Notes: generated by a model not told the origin, from the sequence alone. A DNA stretch of 64,000 nt from Novosphingobium album (ex Liu et al. 2023) (GCF_029076845.1 NZ_JARESE010000082.1:40830-104829), one strand, 5' to 3'. Positions 7,708 through 16,711 are shown, counted from the stretch's first letter. Numbers and translations: made by a program.

Positions 7708-8913
7708 TCAGCGCAAGCTGACGACGTTGTCCGAAACGCGCGGATCGGCCCGCTCGCCGGTGTAGAGGCTTTCCATCGGCTCGTCGGTCACGTCCACCGC
7801 GCCGCCCTGGCCGAAGCCGTTGAAGGCGGTGCGCATCGCCGCGCCATAAGCGCCGAGCATCCCGACCTCGATATAGTCGCCCGCCTTGATGTCCGCCGGC
7901 AGCATGAAAGGGCCTTCCATGAAATCGGCATCGTCGCAGGTCGGGCCATAGAACGAGAAGCCTTCCTCCTCGTCCGAACGCGCATCGGCCAGGCACTTCA
8001 CCGGGAAACGCCAGCCGACGTGCGCCGCATCGTAGAGCGCGCCGTAAGCGCCGTCGTTGATGTACAGTTCGTTGCCGCGCCGCTTCTCGACCTTGACGAT
8101 CAGCGAGTTGTACTCGGCCGAAAGCGCCCGGCCCGGCTCGCACCACAGCTCCGACGAATAGGACACCGGCAGCGATTCGGCGGCGCGGTGGATCACGTCG
8201 AAGTAATCTTCCAGCGGTGGCGGCTCCATGCCCGGATAGACCGAGGGGAAGCCCCCGCCGACATCGACGATATCGACCGTGACCGATGCGTCGACGATCG
8301 CCGCGCGCACGCGGACGAGCGCCTGGACATAGGCGAACGGCGTCATCGCCTGGCTGCCGACGTGGAAGCACACGCCCAGCCAGTCGGCAACCTGACGCGT
8401 GGCCTGCAGCAGCGGCGCAGCATCGGCAAGGTCGATGCCGAATTTCGAGGCGAGGCTCAGCTCCGAATATTCGGACGAGACGCGCAGCCGCACGCACAGG
8501 CGCAGATCCGCCGCCGGCTCGCCCGAGGCATCGGCCGTGGCGGTGACGATCTTTTCCAGTTCCTCATGCGTATCGAGGCTGAAGGTGCGCACGCCGTGAT
8601 CGAAATAGGCTTCACGGATGGCCCCGGCGGTCTTCACCGGGTGCATGAAACACAGCGTCGCTTCGGGCAGCGTGGCGCGGACCAGCCGCACTTCGGCAAT
8701 CGAAGCGACATCGAAATGCGTGATCCCGGCATCCCACAGCACGCGCAGCAGCTCGGGCGAGGGATTGGCCTTCACGGCATAGAGCGAGCGGCCCGGGAAC
8801 TTCTCGGCAAAGAAGCGGGCAGCGCGCGCAGCAGCGTGCGGGCGATTCAGGATAACGGGTTCGTCGGGCGCGAACGCCCTGGCTACAGCCGATGCATCAA
8901 GATGATTGTGCAA
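7708..8913 (-). CDS. Ornithine decarboxylase, type III PLP (alanine racemase fold)
   Basis: Decarboxylates ornithine to putrescine, the start of polyamine synthesis; lysine may also be a substrate. The 401-residue protein has the PLP lysine in YAVKAN (K48), the CFHVGSQ and VDVGGGFPSVYPG phosphate-binding motifs, EPGRALSAE, and the specificity/catalytic motif GPTCDDAD near the C-terminus. Near 8913 the only workable start is TTG, giving MHNHLDASAVARAF; a stop lies nine codons upstream. It shares a pathway with the nspC and dehydrogenase genes at 10.9-13.7 kb, though lemA and a DUF3137 gene separate them. Confidence 0.9.
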   Translation of the reverse strand: MHNHLDASAVARAFAPDEPVILNRPHAAARAARFFAEKFPGRSLYAVKANPSPELLRVLWDAGITHFDVASIAEVRLVRATLPEATLCFMHPVKTAGAIREAYFDHGVRTFSLDTHEELEKIVTATADASGEPAADLRLCVRLRVSSEYSELSLASKFGIDLADAAPLLQATRQVADWLGVCFHVGSQAMTPFAYVQALVRVRAAIVDASVTVDIVDVGGGFPSVYPGMEPPPLEDYFDVIHRAAESLPVSYSSELWCEPGRALSAEYNSLIVKVEKRRGNELYINDGAYGALYDAAHVGWRFPVKCLADARSDEEEGFSFYGPTCDDADFMEGPFMLPADIKAGDYIEVGMLGAYGAAMRTAFNGFGQGGAVDVTDEPMESLYTGERADPRVSDNVVSLR

Positions 8914-9257
8914 CTCAAGGGACCCCCAACGGATAAGTTAGCGAAAAGCTGCCTTGCGGTTTGGAAGTCCCCTTGGGGCAGCGGAGCGGGGATATAGGGG
9001 TGCAAGTGCGAAGTGCAAGTTAAAATCACGCTAGTTCATAAAACTGTCACAGAGCCGGAAGCGCTTTGCCCACGAAAGGCCGGAATTGCGTGAAAACCCT
9101 TGCAGGTCATAGCCTTGGCACGAGCTAAACGATGACACAGAGATGAACCGCGCGCGACTGATTTGTGACCGATTCGGGCACCGAAACGGCGCGCGCGGAC
9201 GGCCGGGGCGAATCGTTTCCGGCCACGCGGCAAGCCGCCGGCCTCCGGTCGCGAGGT
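8914..9257. promoter_or_regulatory. Intergenic region with a Pho-box-like sequence
   Basis: No convincing gene is present. It carries the upstream region of the leftward ornithine decarboxylase gene. AGTTCATAAAACTGTCAC (9033-9050) matches the enterobacterial PhoB box layout (two CTGTCAT-type halves around an A/T spacer) at 14 of 18 positions as counted by eye. The short direct repeat GTGCAAGT occurs at 9000-9007 and 9013-9020. Both points are by-eye observations, and no phosphate gene lies next to it. Confidence 0.35.
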
Positions 9258-9806
9258 TCAGAACTGGACTTGCGGAACCTGATCGACGACGCCCTTCTCG
9301 CTGGCGTCGAGCCCGTTGAAATCTTCATGCCGGAAGCCGAGCGCGCCGGCGAACAGCACCGCCGGGAACGATTCGATCCCCGCGTTATAGCGCGATACCG
9401 CCGCGTTCAGCGCCCGGCGCGCGGCCGCCAGCTTGTCCTCGATGTCGGCCAGCTCGCCCTGCAGCGCCTGGAAATTGGCATTGGCCTTGAGATCGGGATA
9501 AGCCTCGCCCAGCGCCAGCAGCCGGTCGAGCGAGACCTTGAACTGCGCTTCGGAATCCGGCGAGGGGCTGGCCGTGGCCCGGTTGCGCGCCTCGATCACA
9601 CTGTCGAGCGTGGTCTTCTCGTGCGTGGCATAGCCTTTAACGGTGGCGACCAGATTGGGCACCAGATCGTGCCGCTGGCGCAGTTGCGCGTCGATGTCCG
9701 CCACGCCTTGCCGGCAAGTCTGGCGCAAGGCCACCAGCCGGTTATAGATGCCGATCAGCACCATGGCGATCACGGCGAGCACAACCAGGACGATAATCGT
9801 CGACAT
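9258..9806 (-). CDS. LemA family protein
   Basis: Small membrane-anchored protein of unknown biochemical role. The 182-residue product starts with a signal-anchor helix (MSTIIVLVVLAVIAMVLIGI), followed by the LemA signature: IYNRLVALRQTCRQGVADID, QLRQRHDLVPNLVATVKGYA and ARNRA. The rest is helical and ends with AVLFAGALGF ... QVQF. The ATG at 9806 was chosen because it begins exactly at the membrane helix; the longer frame upstream lies in the DUF3137 gene. It is divergent from the DUF3137 gene, a common pairing. Confidence 0.92.
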   Translation of the reverse strand: MSTIIVLVVLAVIAMVLIGIYNRLVALRQTCRQGVADIDAQLRQRHDLVPNLVATVKGYATHEKTTLDSVIEARNRATASPSPDSEAQFKVSLDRLLALGEAYPDLKANANFQALQGELADIEDKLAAARRALNAAVSRYNAGIESFPAVLFAGALGFRHEDFNGLDASEKGVVDQVPQVQF

Positions 9807-9870
9807 TCGGCGAGATCCTTCAGCGTTTCGCCCCGAGGCGCTATCACGTCCGCCGCGATTGGCAACGCCC

Positions 9871-10827
9871 ATGATCGTGCGGCCCGATGCCGATGCGCTG
9901 CTGGCGGGCGAACTGGGCCAGTGGCTGGCCGGCCAGGGCGATGCCCGCGCGGCGGCGAAAGCCGCGGCGAAGCGGCGGCGGCGCTGGGGCTTCATCGGCG
10001 CGGGCGTGATCTTTGTCGCGGTGCTGGTCTTCAGCGGCTTCGATCTGGGCAAGGCCTTGTGGTTCGGCGGCGCGGTCGCGGCGGGCGGCTGGGCCTGGGG
10101 CGAAATGGCCAAGCAGCCGGTGATCGCCGCGATCAAGGGCGGCATCAACGGCGCCATCGCCCGCGCGCTCGACGTGGATTACAGCCCCGAAGCCACGCCG
10201 GGCGAGGAATTCCGCCGCGCCAGCCAGTTCCAGCTCCTGCCCGGCCATGACGCTTCCCGCTTTGAAGACCTGTGGCGCGGCACCGTGGGCGATCGCTCTT
10301 TCCAGCTTTATGAAGCGCACCTGACGCGGCGTGAAGGCTCGGGCAAGAACCGCAAGACCGTCACCAAGTTTCGCGGCAGCGTGATCACCATCGGCTTCGC
10401 GCGGCGCTTCCACGGCGTCACCCTGGTGGAGCGCGAGCAGACGCGGCGCAACTGGTTCGGACTGGGCAGCGACAAGACCGAGCTGACGTTCGGCGATGTC
10501 ACGCTGCAACGCTGCGACATGGTCGATCCCCGGTTCGAGGACCAGTTCACCGTCTGGTCGAACGATCCGGTGGAAGCACGCTATCTGGTCCATCCCGCCT
10601 ATATCGAGCGGCTGGTGGCGGTGGAGCAGGCCTATGCCGGCCAGAACATCCGCGCGCTGTTCGACGGAGGATCGCTGGTGGTGTTGCTGGAAACCGGCAA
10701 CCTGTTCGAAAGCGGCTCGATCGAGGCGCAGGACGACCGGCACTTGCTGGAGCGCACCATCACCCAGTTCGGCGCGCTGGCCGACCTTGCCGCGGAGCTG
10801 AACGAGCGCGCGCGGGGCAATTACTGA
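9871..10827 (+). CDS. DUF3137 domain membrane protein
   Basis: Unknown function, 318 residues. Two adjacent hydrophobic segments lie at about 42-62 and 66-82 (WGFIGAGVIFVAVLVFSGF, ALWFGGAVAAGGWAWG), followed by a long soluble C-terminal domain. The soluble domain has the DUF3137 pattern: FRGSVITIGFARRFHGVTLV, then DPRFEDQFTVWSNDPVEARY. Such proteins are often encoded beside lemA, as here, with a 64-bp divergent promoter region between them (9807-9870). The ATG at 9871 is the first sensible start; the upstream extension overlaps lemA. Confidence 0.85.
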   Translation: MIVRPDADALLAGELGQWLAGQGDARAAAKAAAKRRRRWGFIGAGVIFVAVLVFSGFDLGKALWFGGAVAAGGWAWGEMAKQPVIAAIKGGINGAIARALDVDYSPEATPGEEFRRASQFQLLPGHDASRFEDLWRGTVGDRSFQLYEAHLTRREGSGKNRKTVTKFRGSVITIGFARRFHGVTLVEREQTRRNWFGLGSDKTELTFGDVTLQRCDMVDPRFEDQFTVWSNDPVEARYLVHPAYIERLVAVEQAYAGQNIRALFDGGSLVVLLETGNLFESGSIEAQDDRHLLERTITQFGALADLAAELNERARGNY

Positions 10828-10877
10828 GGGGGTGGCCGCGCCTCTCCCGAGTTTGGCTGGCGAGCAAGCCTGCCTCT

Positions 10878-10900
10878 CCCTCCCCCGTCCAGGGGGAGGG
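10878..10900. terminator. Hairpin between convergent genes
   Basis: CCCTCCCCC (10878-10886) pairs with GGGGGAGGG (10892-10900) around a 5-base loop. It lies between the DUF3137 gene (rightward) and nspC (leftward). There is no clear U-tract, so it is a probable but not classic terminator. Confidence 0.5.
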
Positions 10901-10907
10901 ATATACG

Positions 10908-12110
10908 TCAGCTCAGGCGGTCGCGGAAATCCTCGTACTCGAAGCGGCGGACGCATTCGAGCGCGTCGGTTGCGGAATCCCATAGCCAGATCGAGGGCAG
11001 CGGCACGCCGTTGAAGGTCGTGGTCTTGACCATCGAGTAATGCGCCTGGTCGAGAAAGGCGAAGCGCTGGCCGGGCTCGCAGGGCACGGGCAGCGCATAG
11101 TCGCCGATCACGTCGCCCGCCAGGCATGAGGGGCCGCCCAGGCGCACCCGGCCGCCCTGCCCTTCGTCCACCAGATCGTCGGTGGGGATCGGCTCCTCGC
11201 CCAGCATGGCGGGACGATAGGGCGCCTCGATCACGTCGGGCATGTGGCACGTCGCCGAAATGTCGGTGATGGCGATCGGCATTCCGTTCCAGCCGGCATC
11301 GAGGATCGTGCCGACAAGGATGCCGGCATCGAGCGCCACGGCCTCGCCCGGCTCCAGATAGACTTCGGCGCCGGTATCGTCCTGCAAGTCGATCAGGAAT
11401 TCGACCAGTTCGTCGCGCTGGTAATCGGCGCGGGTGATGTGGTGGCCGCCGCCCAGGTTGATCCACTTGAACTGGCCGAACCATGGTTCGAGGAAATCGA
11501 ACGCCTTGTCCCAGGTGCGCCGCAACGGCTCGAAATCCTGCTCGCACAAGGTGTGCATGTGGATGCCGTCGATCAGTTCGATATGCGCGTCGGTGAGCTG
11601 GTCGATCGGGAAGCCGAGCCGGGAATGCGGCGCGCAAGGGTCATAGCGCGGCACATCGCCCTCGGGGTGCAGCGGATTGACGCGCAGGCCGATATCGAAA
11701 TCCTCGCCCCGGCTGCGCGCGTTCTCGATGATCGGCCAGAACCGCTCGATCTGGCCGGGCGAATTGAAGATGACGTGATCCGACAGGCGCAGGATCTCGT
11801 CCAGATCCTCCGGCTTGTAGGCGGCGCAATACGTCGCGATCTCGCCATCGTAGAACTCGCTGGCGAGCCGCGCTTCCCACAGGCCGGACGTGCATACCCC
11901 ATCGAGATATTCACCCACGATCGGCGCGACCGACCACATCGAGAAGGCCTTGAGCGCGGACAGCACTTTCGCGCCCGAACGCTCGCCCACCTCGGCCAGC
12001 ACGCGCAAGTTCGCGCGCAGCTTCGCGGCATCGACCACGAAGGCGGGGCTATCGACGCGCGACAGGTCGAACTGGGCGAAGGCCCCAGGATCGCCGGCTC
12101 TGGTTTCCAT
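10908..12110 (-). CDS. nspC: Carboxynorspermidine/carboxyspermidine decarboxylase
   Basis: PLP enzyme that decarboxylates carboxy(nor)spermidine to (nor)spermidine. The 400-residue protein shows the alanine-racemase-fold lysine in SALKAFSMW (K54), DGIHMHTLCEQDF, WINLGGGHHITR, YLEPGEAV and the catalytic GPSCLAGD cysteine. It lies four bases from the DUF486 gene and is in line with the dehydrogenase that makes its substrate. Together with an ornithine decarboxylase upstream, this gives putrescine to carboxyspermidine to spermidine, bypassing S-adenosylmethionine decarboxylase. The exact triamine cannot be told from sequence. Confidence 0.94.
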   Translation of the reverse strand: METRAGDPGAFAQFDLSRVDSPAFVVDAAKLRANLRVLAEVGERSGAKVLSALKAFSMWSVAPIVGEYLDGVCTSGLWEARLASEFYDGEIATYCAAYKPEDLDEILRLSDHVIFNSPGQIERFWPIIENARSRGEDFDIGLRVNPLHPEGDVPRYDPCAPHSRLGFPIDQLTDAHIELIDGIHMHTLCEQDFEPLRRTWDKAFDFLEPWFGQFKWINLGGGHHITRADYQRDELVEFLIDLQDDTGAEVYLEPGEAVALDAGILVGTILDAGWNGMPIAITDISATCHMPDVIEAPYRPAMLGEEPIPTDDLVDEGQGGRVRLGGPSCLAGDVIGDYALPVPCEPGQRFAFLDQAHYSMVKTTTFNGVPLPSIWLWDSATDALECVRRFEYEDFRDRLS

Positions 12111-12113
12111 GGC

Positions 12114-12458
12114 TTACTTCCCCGAAAAGATCAGCGCGGCGCCGCACACGATCAGCGCAAAGCCGCCAAGCTGGGCGAGACTCGGCTTCTGGCCGAAGAC
12201 ATACCACGCCATCAGCACGAACGTGCTGGCCGACATGAACAGCTGGATGGTCTTCAACTGCGGCAGCGTATAGGCGGCCGAGCCGATCCGCACCGCCGGC
12301 ACCACAAGGCAATATTCGAACAAGGCCAGGCCCCAGCTCAGCAGGATCGCCAGCCAGAGCGCACGATCGGGCACCTTGAGATGCCCGTACCACGCGACGT
12401 TCATGACCAGGTTCGATCCCGCCAGCATCACGACGGGCAATATCAGGCTCCAGTTCAC
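12114..12458 (-). CDS. DUF486 (DMT-like) four-helix membrane protein
   Basis: Small integral membrane protein of 114 residues with about four hydrophobic helices: LILPVVMLAGSNLVMNVAWY, LWLAILLSWGLALFEYCLVV, a third near FMSASTFVLMAWYVFG, and GGFALIVCGAALIF. YTLPQLKTIQ is typical of DUF486 in the drug/metabolite transporter group. The start is a GTG giving MNWSLIL; the upstream frame reads through the end of the dehydrogenase gene. It is packed between the dehydrogenase (6-bp gap) and nspC (3-bp gap), which makes a polyamine-linked transport role tempting but unproven. Confidence 0.85.
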   Translation of the reverse strand: MNWSLILPVVMLAGSNLVMNVAWYGHLKVPDRALWLAILLSWGLALFEYCLVVPAVRIGSAAYTLPQLKTIQLFMSASTFVLMAWYVFGQKPSLAQLGGFALIVCGAALIFSGK

Positions 12459-12463
12459 GCGGG

Positions 12464-13675
12464 TCAGAACGGCAGCGGCCCGTCCAGTTCCTCGCAAGTC
12501 CACGGCAGGCCCTGCTCGTTGAGCATCGCCATGTAGGGATCGGGATCGAACTGCTCCATGTTGAACACGCCCTCGCCCCGCCACTTGCCGGTGAGCATCA
12601 TCGCCGCGCCGATCATCGCCGGAACGCCGGTGGTATAGCTCACCGCCTGGTTGCCGGTTTCCTCATAGGCGTCTTCGTGGTCGCAGATGTTCTTGATGTA
12701 GAACGTCTTCTCGCCGCTGCCGTCAAGCGCTTCGCCCGTGGCGATATCGCCGATATTGGTCTTGCCCTTCGTGGTCGGGCCCAGGCTGGCGGGTTCAGGC
12801 AGCACGGCCTTGAGGAACTGCAGCGGGATGATCTCCACCCCGTTGTAGAGCACCGGATCGATCCGCGTCATGCCCACGTTCTGCAGCACGGTCAGGTGCT
12901 GGATATAGGCATCGCCGAAGGTCATCCAGAAACGCGCGCGCTCCATCTCGGGGACGAAGCGGGCCAGGCTTTCCAGTTCCTCGTGGTACATCATGTACAT
13001 GTTTTTCGGGCCGACGGCTTCGAAGTCGAAGCTCTGCCTGGTGCTCATCGCCGGGGTCTCGACGAACTGGCCGTTCTCCCAATGCCGCGCGGGCGCGGTC
13101 ACTTCGCGGATATTGATCTCGGGATTGAAGTTGGTGGCGAAGTGCTGGCCATGATCGCCGCCATTGCAATCGAGGATGTCGAGCGTGCGGATGGTCTTCA
13201 ACTTGTGTTTCTTGAGCCACATCGCGAAGACGCTGGTGACACCCGGATCGAAGCCCGAGCCGAGCAGCGCCATCAGCCCGGCCTGCTGGAACCGTTCCTG
13301 ATAGGCCCACTGCCACTTGTATTCGAACCTGGCCACGTCGCGCGGCTCATAGTTCGCGGTGTCGAGGTAATCGACGCCGGTGGCAAGGCAGGCATCCATG
13401 ATCGCCAGATCCTGATAGGGCAGCGCAAGGTTGACGACGAGTTCGGGGCCGATCGATTCGATCAGCTTGCTGGTCGCGGCCACATCGTCGGCGTCGATCG
13501 CGTAAGGGGTGATGTCCACGCCGGTGCGGCTCTTCACCGATTGCGCGATCGCCTCGCACTTGGCGACAGTGCGGCTGGCAAGGTGGATATCGCTGAAGAT
13601 ATCCGGGTTCATCGCCATCTTGTGCACCGCGACCGAGCCGACCCCGCCCGCGCCGATCACCAGAACCTTGCTCAC
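12464..13675 (-). CDS. Carboxynorspermidine/carboxyspermidine dehydrogenase (saccharopine dehydrogenase family)
   Basis: Reductively condenses a diamine with aspartate semialdehyde to form carboxy(nor)spermidine. The 403-residue protein opens with the nucleotide-binding motif KVLVIGAGGVGSVAVHKMA and continues with LASRT, VVNLALPYQDLAIMDACL, YLDTANYE and LLGSGFDPGVTSVFA, as in LYS9-like enzymes. GTG at 13675 is favoured because AAGGAGAGG sits about 6 bases upstream; a GTG at 13681 directly abuts that site. First gene of the dehydrogenase-DUF486-nspC operon. Confidence 0.92.
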   Translation of the reverse strand: MSKVLVIGAGGVGSVAVHKMAMNPDIFSDIHLASRTVAKCEAIAQSVKSRTGVDITPYAIDADDVAATSKLIESIGPELVVNLALPYQDLAIMDACLATGVDYLDTANYEPRDVARFEYKWQWAYQERFQQAGLMALLGSGFDPGVTSVFAMWLKKHKLKTIRTLDILDCNGGDHGQHFATNFNPEINIREVTAPARHWENGQFVETPAMSTRQSFDFEAVGPKNMYMMYHEELESLARFVPEMERARFWMTFGDAYIQHLTVLQNVGMTRIDPVLYNGVEIIPLQFLKAVLPEPASLGPTTKGKTNIGDIATGEALDGSGEKTFYIKNICDHEDAYEETGNQAVSYTTGVPAMIGAAMMLTGKWRGEGVFNMEQFDPDPYMAMLNEQGLPWTCEELDGPLPF

Positions 13676-13737
13676 TCGCACCTCTCCTTGCCTCGGACAT
13701 TGCCGACAGAACGAACGCCCGGATATAGGCGGCATCC

Positions 13738-14712
13738 ATGACAACTCAACACATGCGTGAACCGACCCGCGCCGGCGTGGAACGCGCCGCCGAAAAGGTC
13801 GCGGCGATCCTGCCGCAAACCCCGCTGCTGCCGCTCGAAATCGACGGCGCGACCGTGTGGTGCAAGGCCGAATGCCTGCAGCCGGTGGGCGCGTTCAAGA
13901 TTCGCGGCGCGTGGCACCGGCTGAGCGACCTTTCCGAGGACGAGCGCGGGCGCGGCGTCGTCGGCGTGTCCAGCGGCAACCATGCGCAAGGCGTGGCCTG
14001 GGCGGCGCGGCGGCTGGGCATCGCGGCGCGGATCGTCATGCCGCGCGATGCCCCGGCGGTGAAGCTGGCGGCGACACGCGCGCTGGGGGCCGAAGTGGTG
14101 CTTTATGACCGCTACAGCGAATCGCGCGAGGAGATCGCCACCGCGCTTTGCGCCGAAAGCGGGGCAACGCTGGTGCACGCCTTCGCCGACCCCTGGGTGA
14201 TCGAGGGACAAGGCACGATCGGCCACGAACTGCTGGGCCAGATGGAACGCCTCGCGGGCGGCGGGCCGGACCTGATCGTCGCGCCGTGCGGCGGCGGCGG
14301 GCTGACTGGCGGGCTTGCGCTGGCCTGCCCGGACGCGGCGGTGGTGCCGGTCGAGCCTGAGGGCTGGGACGATGTCTGCCGCAGCCTGGCAGCGGGCACG
14401 ATCGTGCCGGTGGGGCCCAATCCGCCGCCCACCGCCTGCGACGCCTTGCAGACGCTTGCCACCCAGCCGGTCAATTTCGCGATCCTCAAGGCGCGCTGCC
14501 CGTTCGGCCTGGTGGTGACGCCGACTGAAGTCCGCGCGGCGCAGCGGCTGGCTTTCGCCCGGCTGCGGCTGGTGATCGAACCGGGCGGCGCGGCGGCGCT
14601 GGCGGCGGTGCTGGCGGGCAAGGTCACGCCCGGGCCGCGCGGCGTCGTGGTGCTGTCGGGCGGGAACACCGATCGCGCCGCCTTCGCCCAGGTGCTGGCG
14701 AGCGACGATTGA
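13738..14712 (+). CDS. Serine/threonine dehydratase family PLP enzyme
   Basis: Fold-type II PLP enzyme of 324 residues, likely deaminating threonine or serine to the 2-oxoacid. Visible motifs are the PLP lysine in GAFKIRGAWH (K54), the SSGNHAQGVA substrate loop, the glycine-rich phosphate clamp APCGGGGLTGG and a C-terminal SGGN. It lacks the C-terminal ACT regulatory domain of biosynthetic IlvA, so it is a catabolic-type dehydratase or possibly a serine racemase. Divergent from the dehydrogenase gene across 62 bp. Confidence 0.9.
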   Translation: MTTQHMREPTRAGVERAAEKVAAILPQTPLLPLEIDGATVWCKAECLQPVGAFKIRGAWHRLSDLSEDERGRGVVGVSSGNHAQGVAWAARRLGIAARIVMPRDAPAVKLAATRALGAEVVLYDRYSESREEIATALCAESGATLVHAFADPWVIEGQGTIGHELLGQMERLAGGGPDLIVAPCGGGGLTGGLALACPDAAVVPVEPEGWDDVCRSLAAGTIVPVGPNPPPTACDALQTLATQPVNFAILKARCPFGLVVTPTEVRAAQRLAFARLRLVIEPGGAAALAAVLAGKVTPGPRGVVVLSGGNTDRAAFAQVLASDD

Positions 14713-14762
14713 CAAGCCGGAGCGGCGGGCCGACGCTTGCCCCCTGACGAGAGGGGAACCCG

Positions 14763-15191
14763 ATGATCGGCATGGCAATCCTGCAACCCGTGGTCGCGCT
14801 CGCCGCCTGGACCATGGTGATGTGGTTCTGGCTTTACGGCACGCGCATTCCGGCGCTGAGCGCGGCCAAGGTCGATCCCGACGATCTGGTCCACGATCCG
14901 ACCAAGGGGCTGGATCAGGTGCTGCCGCCGCAAGTCATGTGGAAAGCGCACAATTACAACCACCTGCACGAAGCGCCGACGGTGTTCTACGCCGTCGCCA
15001 TCGTGCTCGCGCTGGTTGGCGCGGGGGACGGGCTCAATGCCCAGATCGCCTGGGCTTATGTCGTGCTGCGCGTGATCCATTCGCTGATCCAGGCGACGGT
15101 GAACAAGGTCATGGCCCGTTTCGCCGTCTTCGCGCTGTCCAGCTTCTGCCTGATGTTCCTGGTGGCGCGCGCCGTGCTGGTGATGTTCTGA
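14763..15191 (+). CDS. MAPEG family membrane protein
   Basis: Four-helix membrane protein of 142 residues from the eicosanoid/glutathione metabolism superfamily. The family motif region is NYNHLHEAPTVFYAVAIVLA, followed by YVVLRVIHSLIQ and a C-terminal helix AVFALSSFCLMFLVARAVLV. The first helix starts at residue 5. Substrate unknown. Likely co-transcribed with the 86-residue gene that begins one base after its stop. Confidence 0.87.
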   Translation: MIGMAILQPVVALAAWTMVMWFWLYGTRIPALSAAKVDPDDLVHDPTKGLDQVLPPQVMWKAHNYNHLHEAPTVFYAVAIVLALVGAGDGLNAQIAWAYVVLRVIHSLIQATVNKVMARFAVFALSSFCLMFLVARAVLVMF

Positions 15192-15192
15192 C

Positions 15193-15453
15193 ATGGATTT
15201 CGACGACCAGCTGCGCCGCTATTTCGGCACCGCCGATCCCGCGGCGATCGCGCCCGCCGCGCTTGCCGCCGGGATCGAACGCATGGCGGTGGACCTGGGC
15301 ATGGAAAAGGATCGCGGCCGCCGCTTCGCGCTGTGGACGCTGATGCACATGTTCGGCGCGGCGCCCGATCTCGACGTCGCCTTCAAGACCGAGGAAGACC
15401 GCGAGGCCGCGCGCGATTTCATGGACATGCTGGACCGCGCGCAGCGGGACTAG
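15193..15453 (+). CDS. Small hypothetical protein
   Basis: Not recognised. An 86-residue, acidic, helix-rich soluble protein (LRRYFGTADPAAIAPAALAA, ending DFMDMLDRAQRD). It begins one base after the MAPEG stop, with no room for a promoter, so it is probably co-translated. Codon usage matches the neighbours. It ends 15 bp from the convergent phosphotransferase gene. Confidence 0.75.
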   Translation: MDFDDQLRRYFGTADPAAIAPAALAAGIERMAVDLGMEKDRGRRFALWTLMHMFGAAPDLDVAFKTEEDREAARDFMDMLDRAQRD

Positions 15454-15468
15454 CGCGCGGGCCTGCCG

Positions 15469-16518
15469 TCAGGCCACCTTGAGGCGCCGGGCCATCGCCT
15501 GCTCGTCCATCGTCGGCGTGCCGCGCAAGTGGCTCAGCCGGATGCCGGTGCAGGTCATCTTGAAATGGGTGAAATCCTCATACCACGACAAGTCCTCGGC
15601 CGACTTGCCCGAAAGCGCCTGCCACAGCGCCACCGTCTCGTCGTGCGATCCCATGCCTTCCAGATAGGCACCGACTTGCGAGCGCGGGCCGTGCATCGTC
15701 TCGGCCAGCACGCAGAACCAGGCGAGATCGTGCAGCGCCCCGCCCAGCGACGGCTGCTCCCAGTCCATCACCGCGACGACATCGAAATTCTCGTCGAACA
15801 TCATGTTGCCGATGCGTGCGTCGCCCCAGACCAGCCCTTCGGGCCGGTGCGCGGGCCAGTTTTCCTTCAGCCGGGCCAGCGCCGCGCGCAGCACCGGCTG
15901 GGGCGCGACCTCCTCCAGCCAGCTGGTGAAGCGTTCATACTTGTTCCATTCCTGCGCGAATCCCCGGCGCGCGCCTTCCGGCCCTTCCAGGAAGCCCAGC
16001 TCATCGAGCGGCACGTTCTGGATCGCGGCGAGCTGGCCCACCGCGTTGCGCCACAGCACGCGGCGCTGTTCGGGCGTGGCATCGGCCAGCCAGCCGCTGC
16101 GCGCGTAAGGCGGGATCGAGACCGGCACCCGTCCCTGCTTCCTTTCCATGACGAAGAAGGGCTTGCCCAGGATCGCCGGGTCTTCCTCGAACCACAGCGG
16201 CCGGGCGACGCGGACATGCCCGCCATCGCTCAGGAACTTCATCACGCGATACTGCTGCTCGAACAGGGTATCGGGAAACACGGTGAAGCGATCGGGCCTA
16301 ATCCGCACGACGCAGCCCTGCCGGTGCTCGCGCCCGCCCTGCGTCCAGCGCGCGTCGAACAGGATCGTCTCGTGCGATTGCCCGGCGCCGCGCGGATAGG
16401 CCAGGTTCTCCACGCTTATGCCCGATGCCCCCGGCAGCCGCGTCGCCAGCCATGCGGCAAGATCGCGCGCCAGATCGTCTAGATCGCGCGTTTCGGGGGC
16501 AACGATGACATCGGACAC
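15469..16518 (-). CDS. Phosphotransferase (APH/ACAD10-like kinase fold) family protein
   Basis: 349 residues with an aminoglycoside-phosphotransferase-type kinase fold. The catalytic loop reads LVWGDARIGNMMFD, with Trp where HGD is typical of antibiotic kinases, and the metal-binding motif is VMDWEQPSLGGALHD. The N-terminal half has LAYPRGAGQSHETI, the nucleotide loop. Such WGD members are commonly encoded with acyl-CoA or lipid-degradation genes, and here an acyl-CoA ligase lies nearby, so a role in antibiotic resistance is unlikely. Substrate unknown. Confidence 0.85.
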   Translation of the reverse strand: MSDVIVAPETRDLDDLARDLAAWLATRLPGASGISVENLAYPRGAGQSHETILFDARWTQGGREHRQGCVVRIRPDRFTVFPDTLFEQQYRVMKFLSDGGHVRVARPLWFEEDPAILGKPFFVMERKQGRVPVSIPPYARSGWLADATPEQRRVLWRNAVGQLAAIQNVPLDELGFLEGPEGARRGFAQEWNKYERFTSWLEEVAPQPVLRAALARLKENWPAHRPEGLVWGDARIGNMMFDENFDVVAVMDWEQPSLGGALHDLAWFCVLAETMHGPRSQVGAYLEGMGSHDETVALWQALSGKSAEDLSWYEDFTHFKMTCTGIRLSHLRGTPTMDEQAMARRLKVA

Positions 16519-16711
16519 GCATTTCTCTCCCAGCCGGCGGCCTTTGCTGGCCGTTCATACATATTCACTATCGCGAATATATTTTCGGCTATTTGCATAA
16601 GACGCGGGCGCTCGCCGGTCAAGCCGGGCGCCGGACAGCGCGCTCGATGCCAAATGCGCGAAAAAAGACGGGATTTGCAGCGACGCCCGGCCGCCTCTCG
16701 AACAACCGCGC

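Noticed and set aside
15469..16518. Aminoglycoside resistance kinase
   Set aside because: The catalytic loop reads WGD, not HGD, and the context is acyl-CoA metabolism, which fits the ACAD10-like group.
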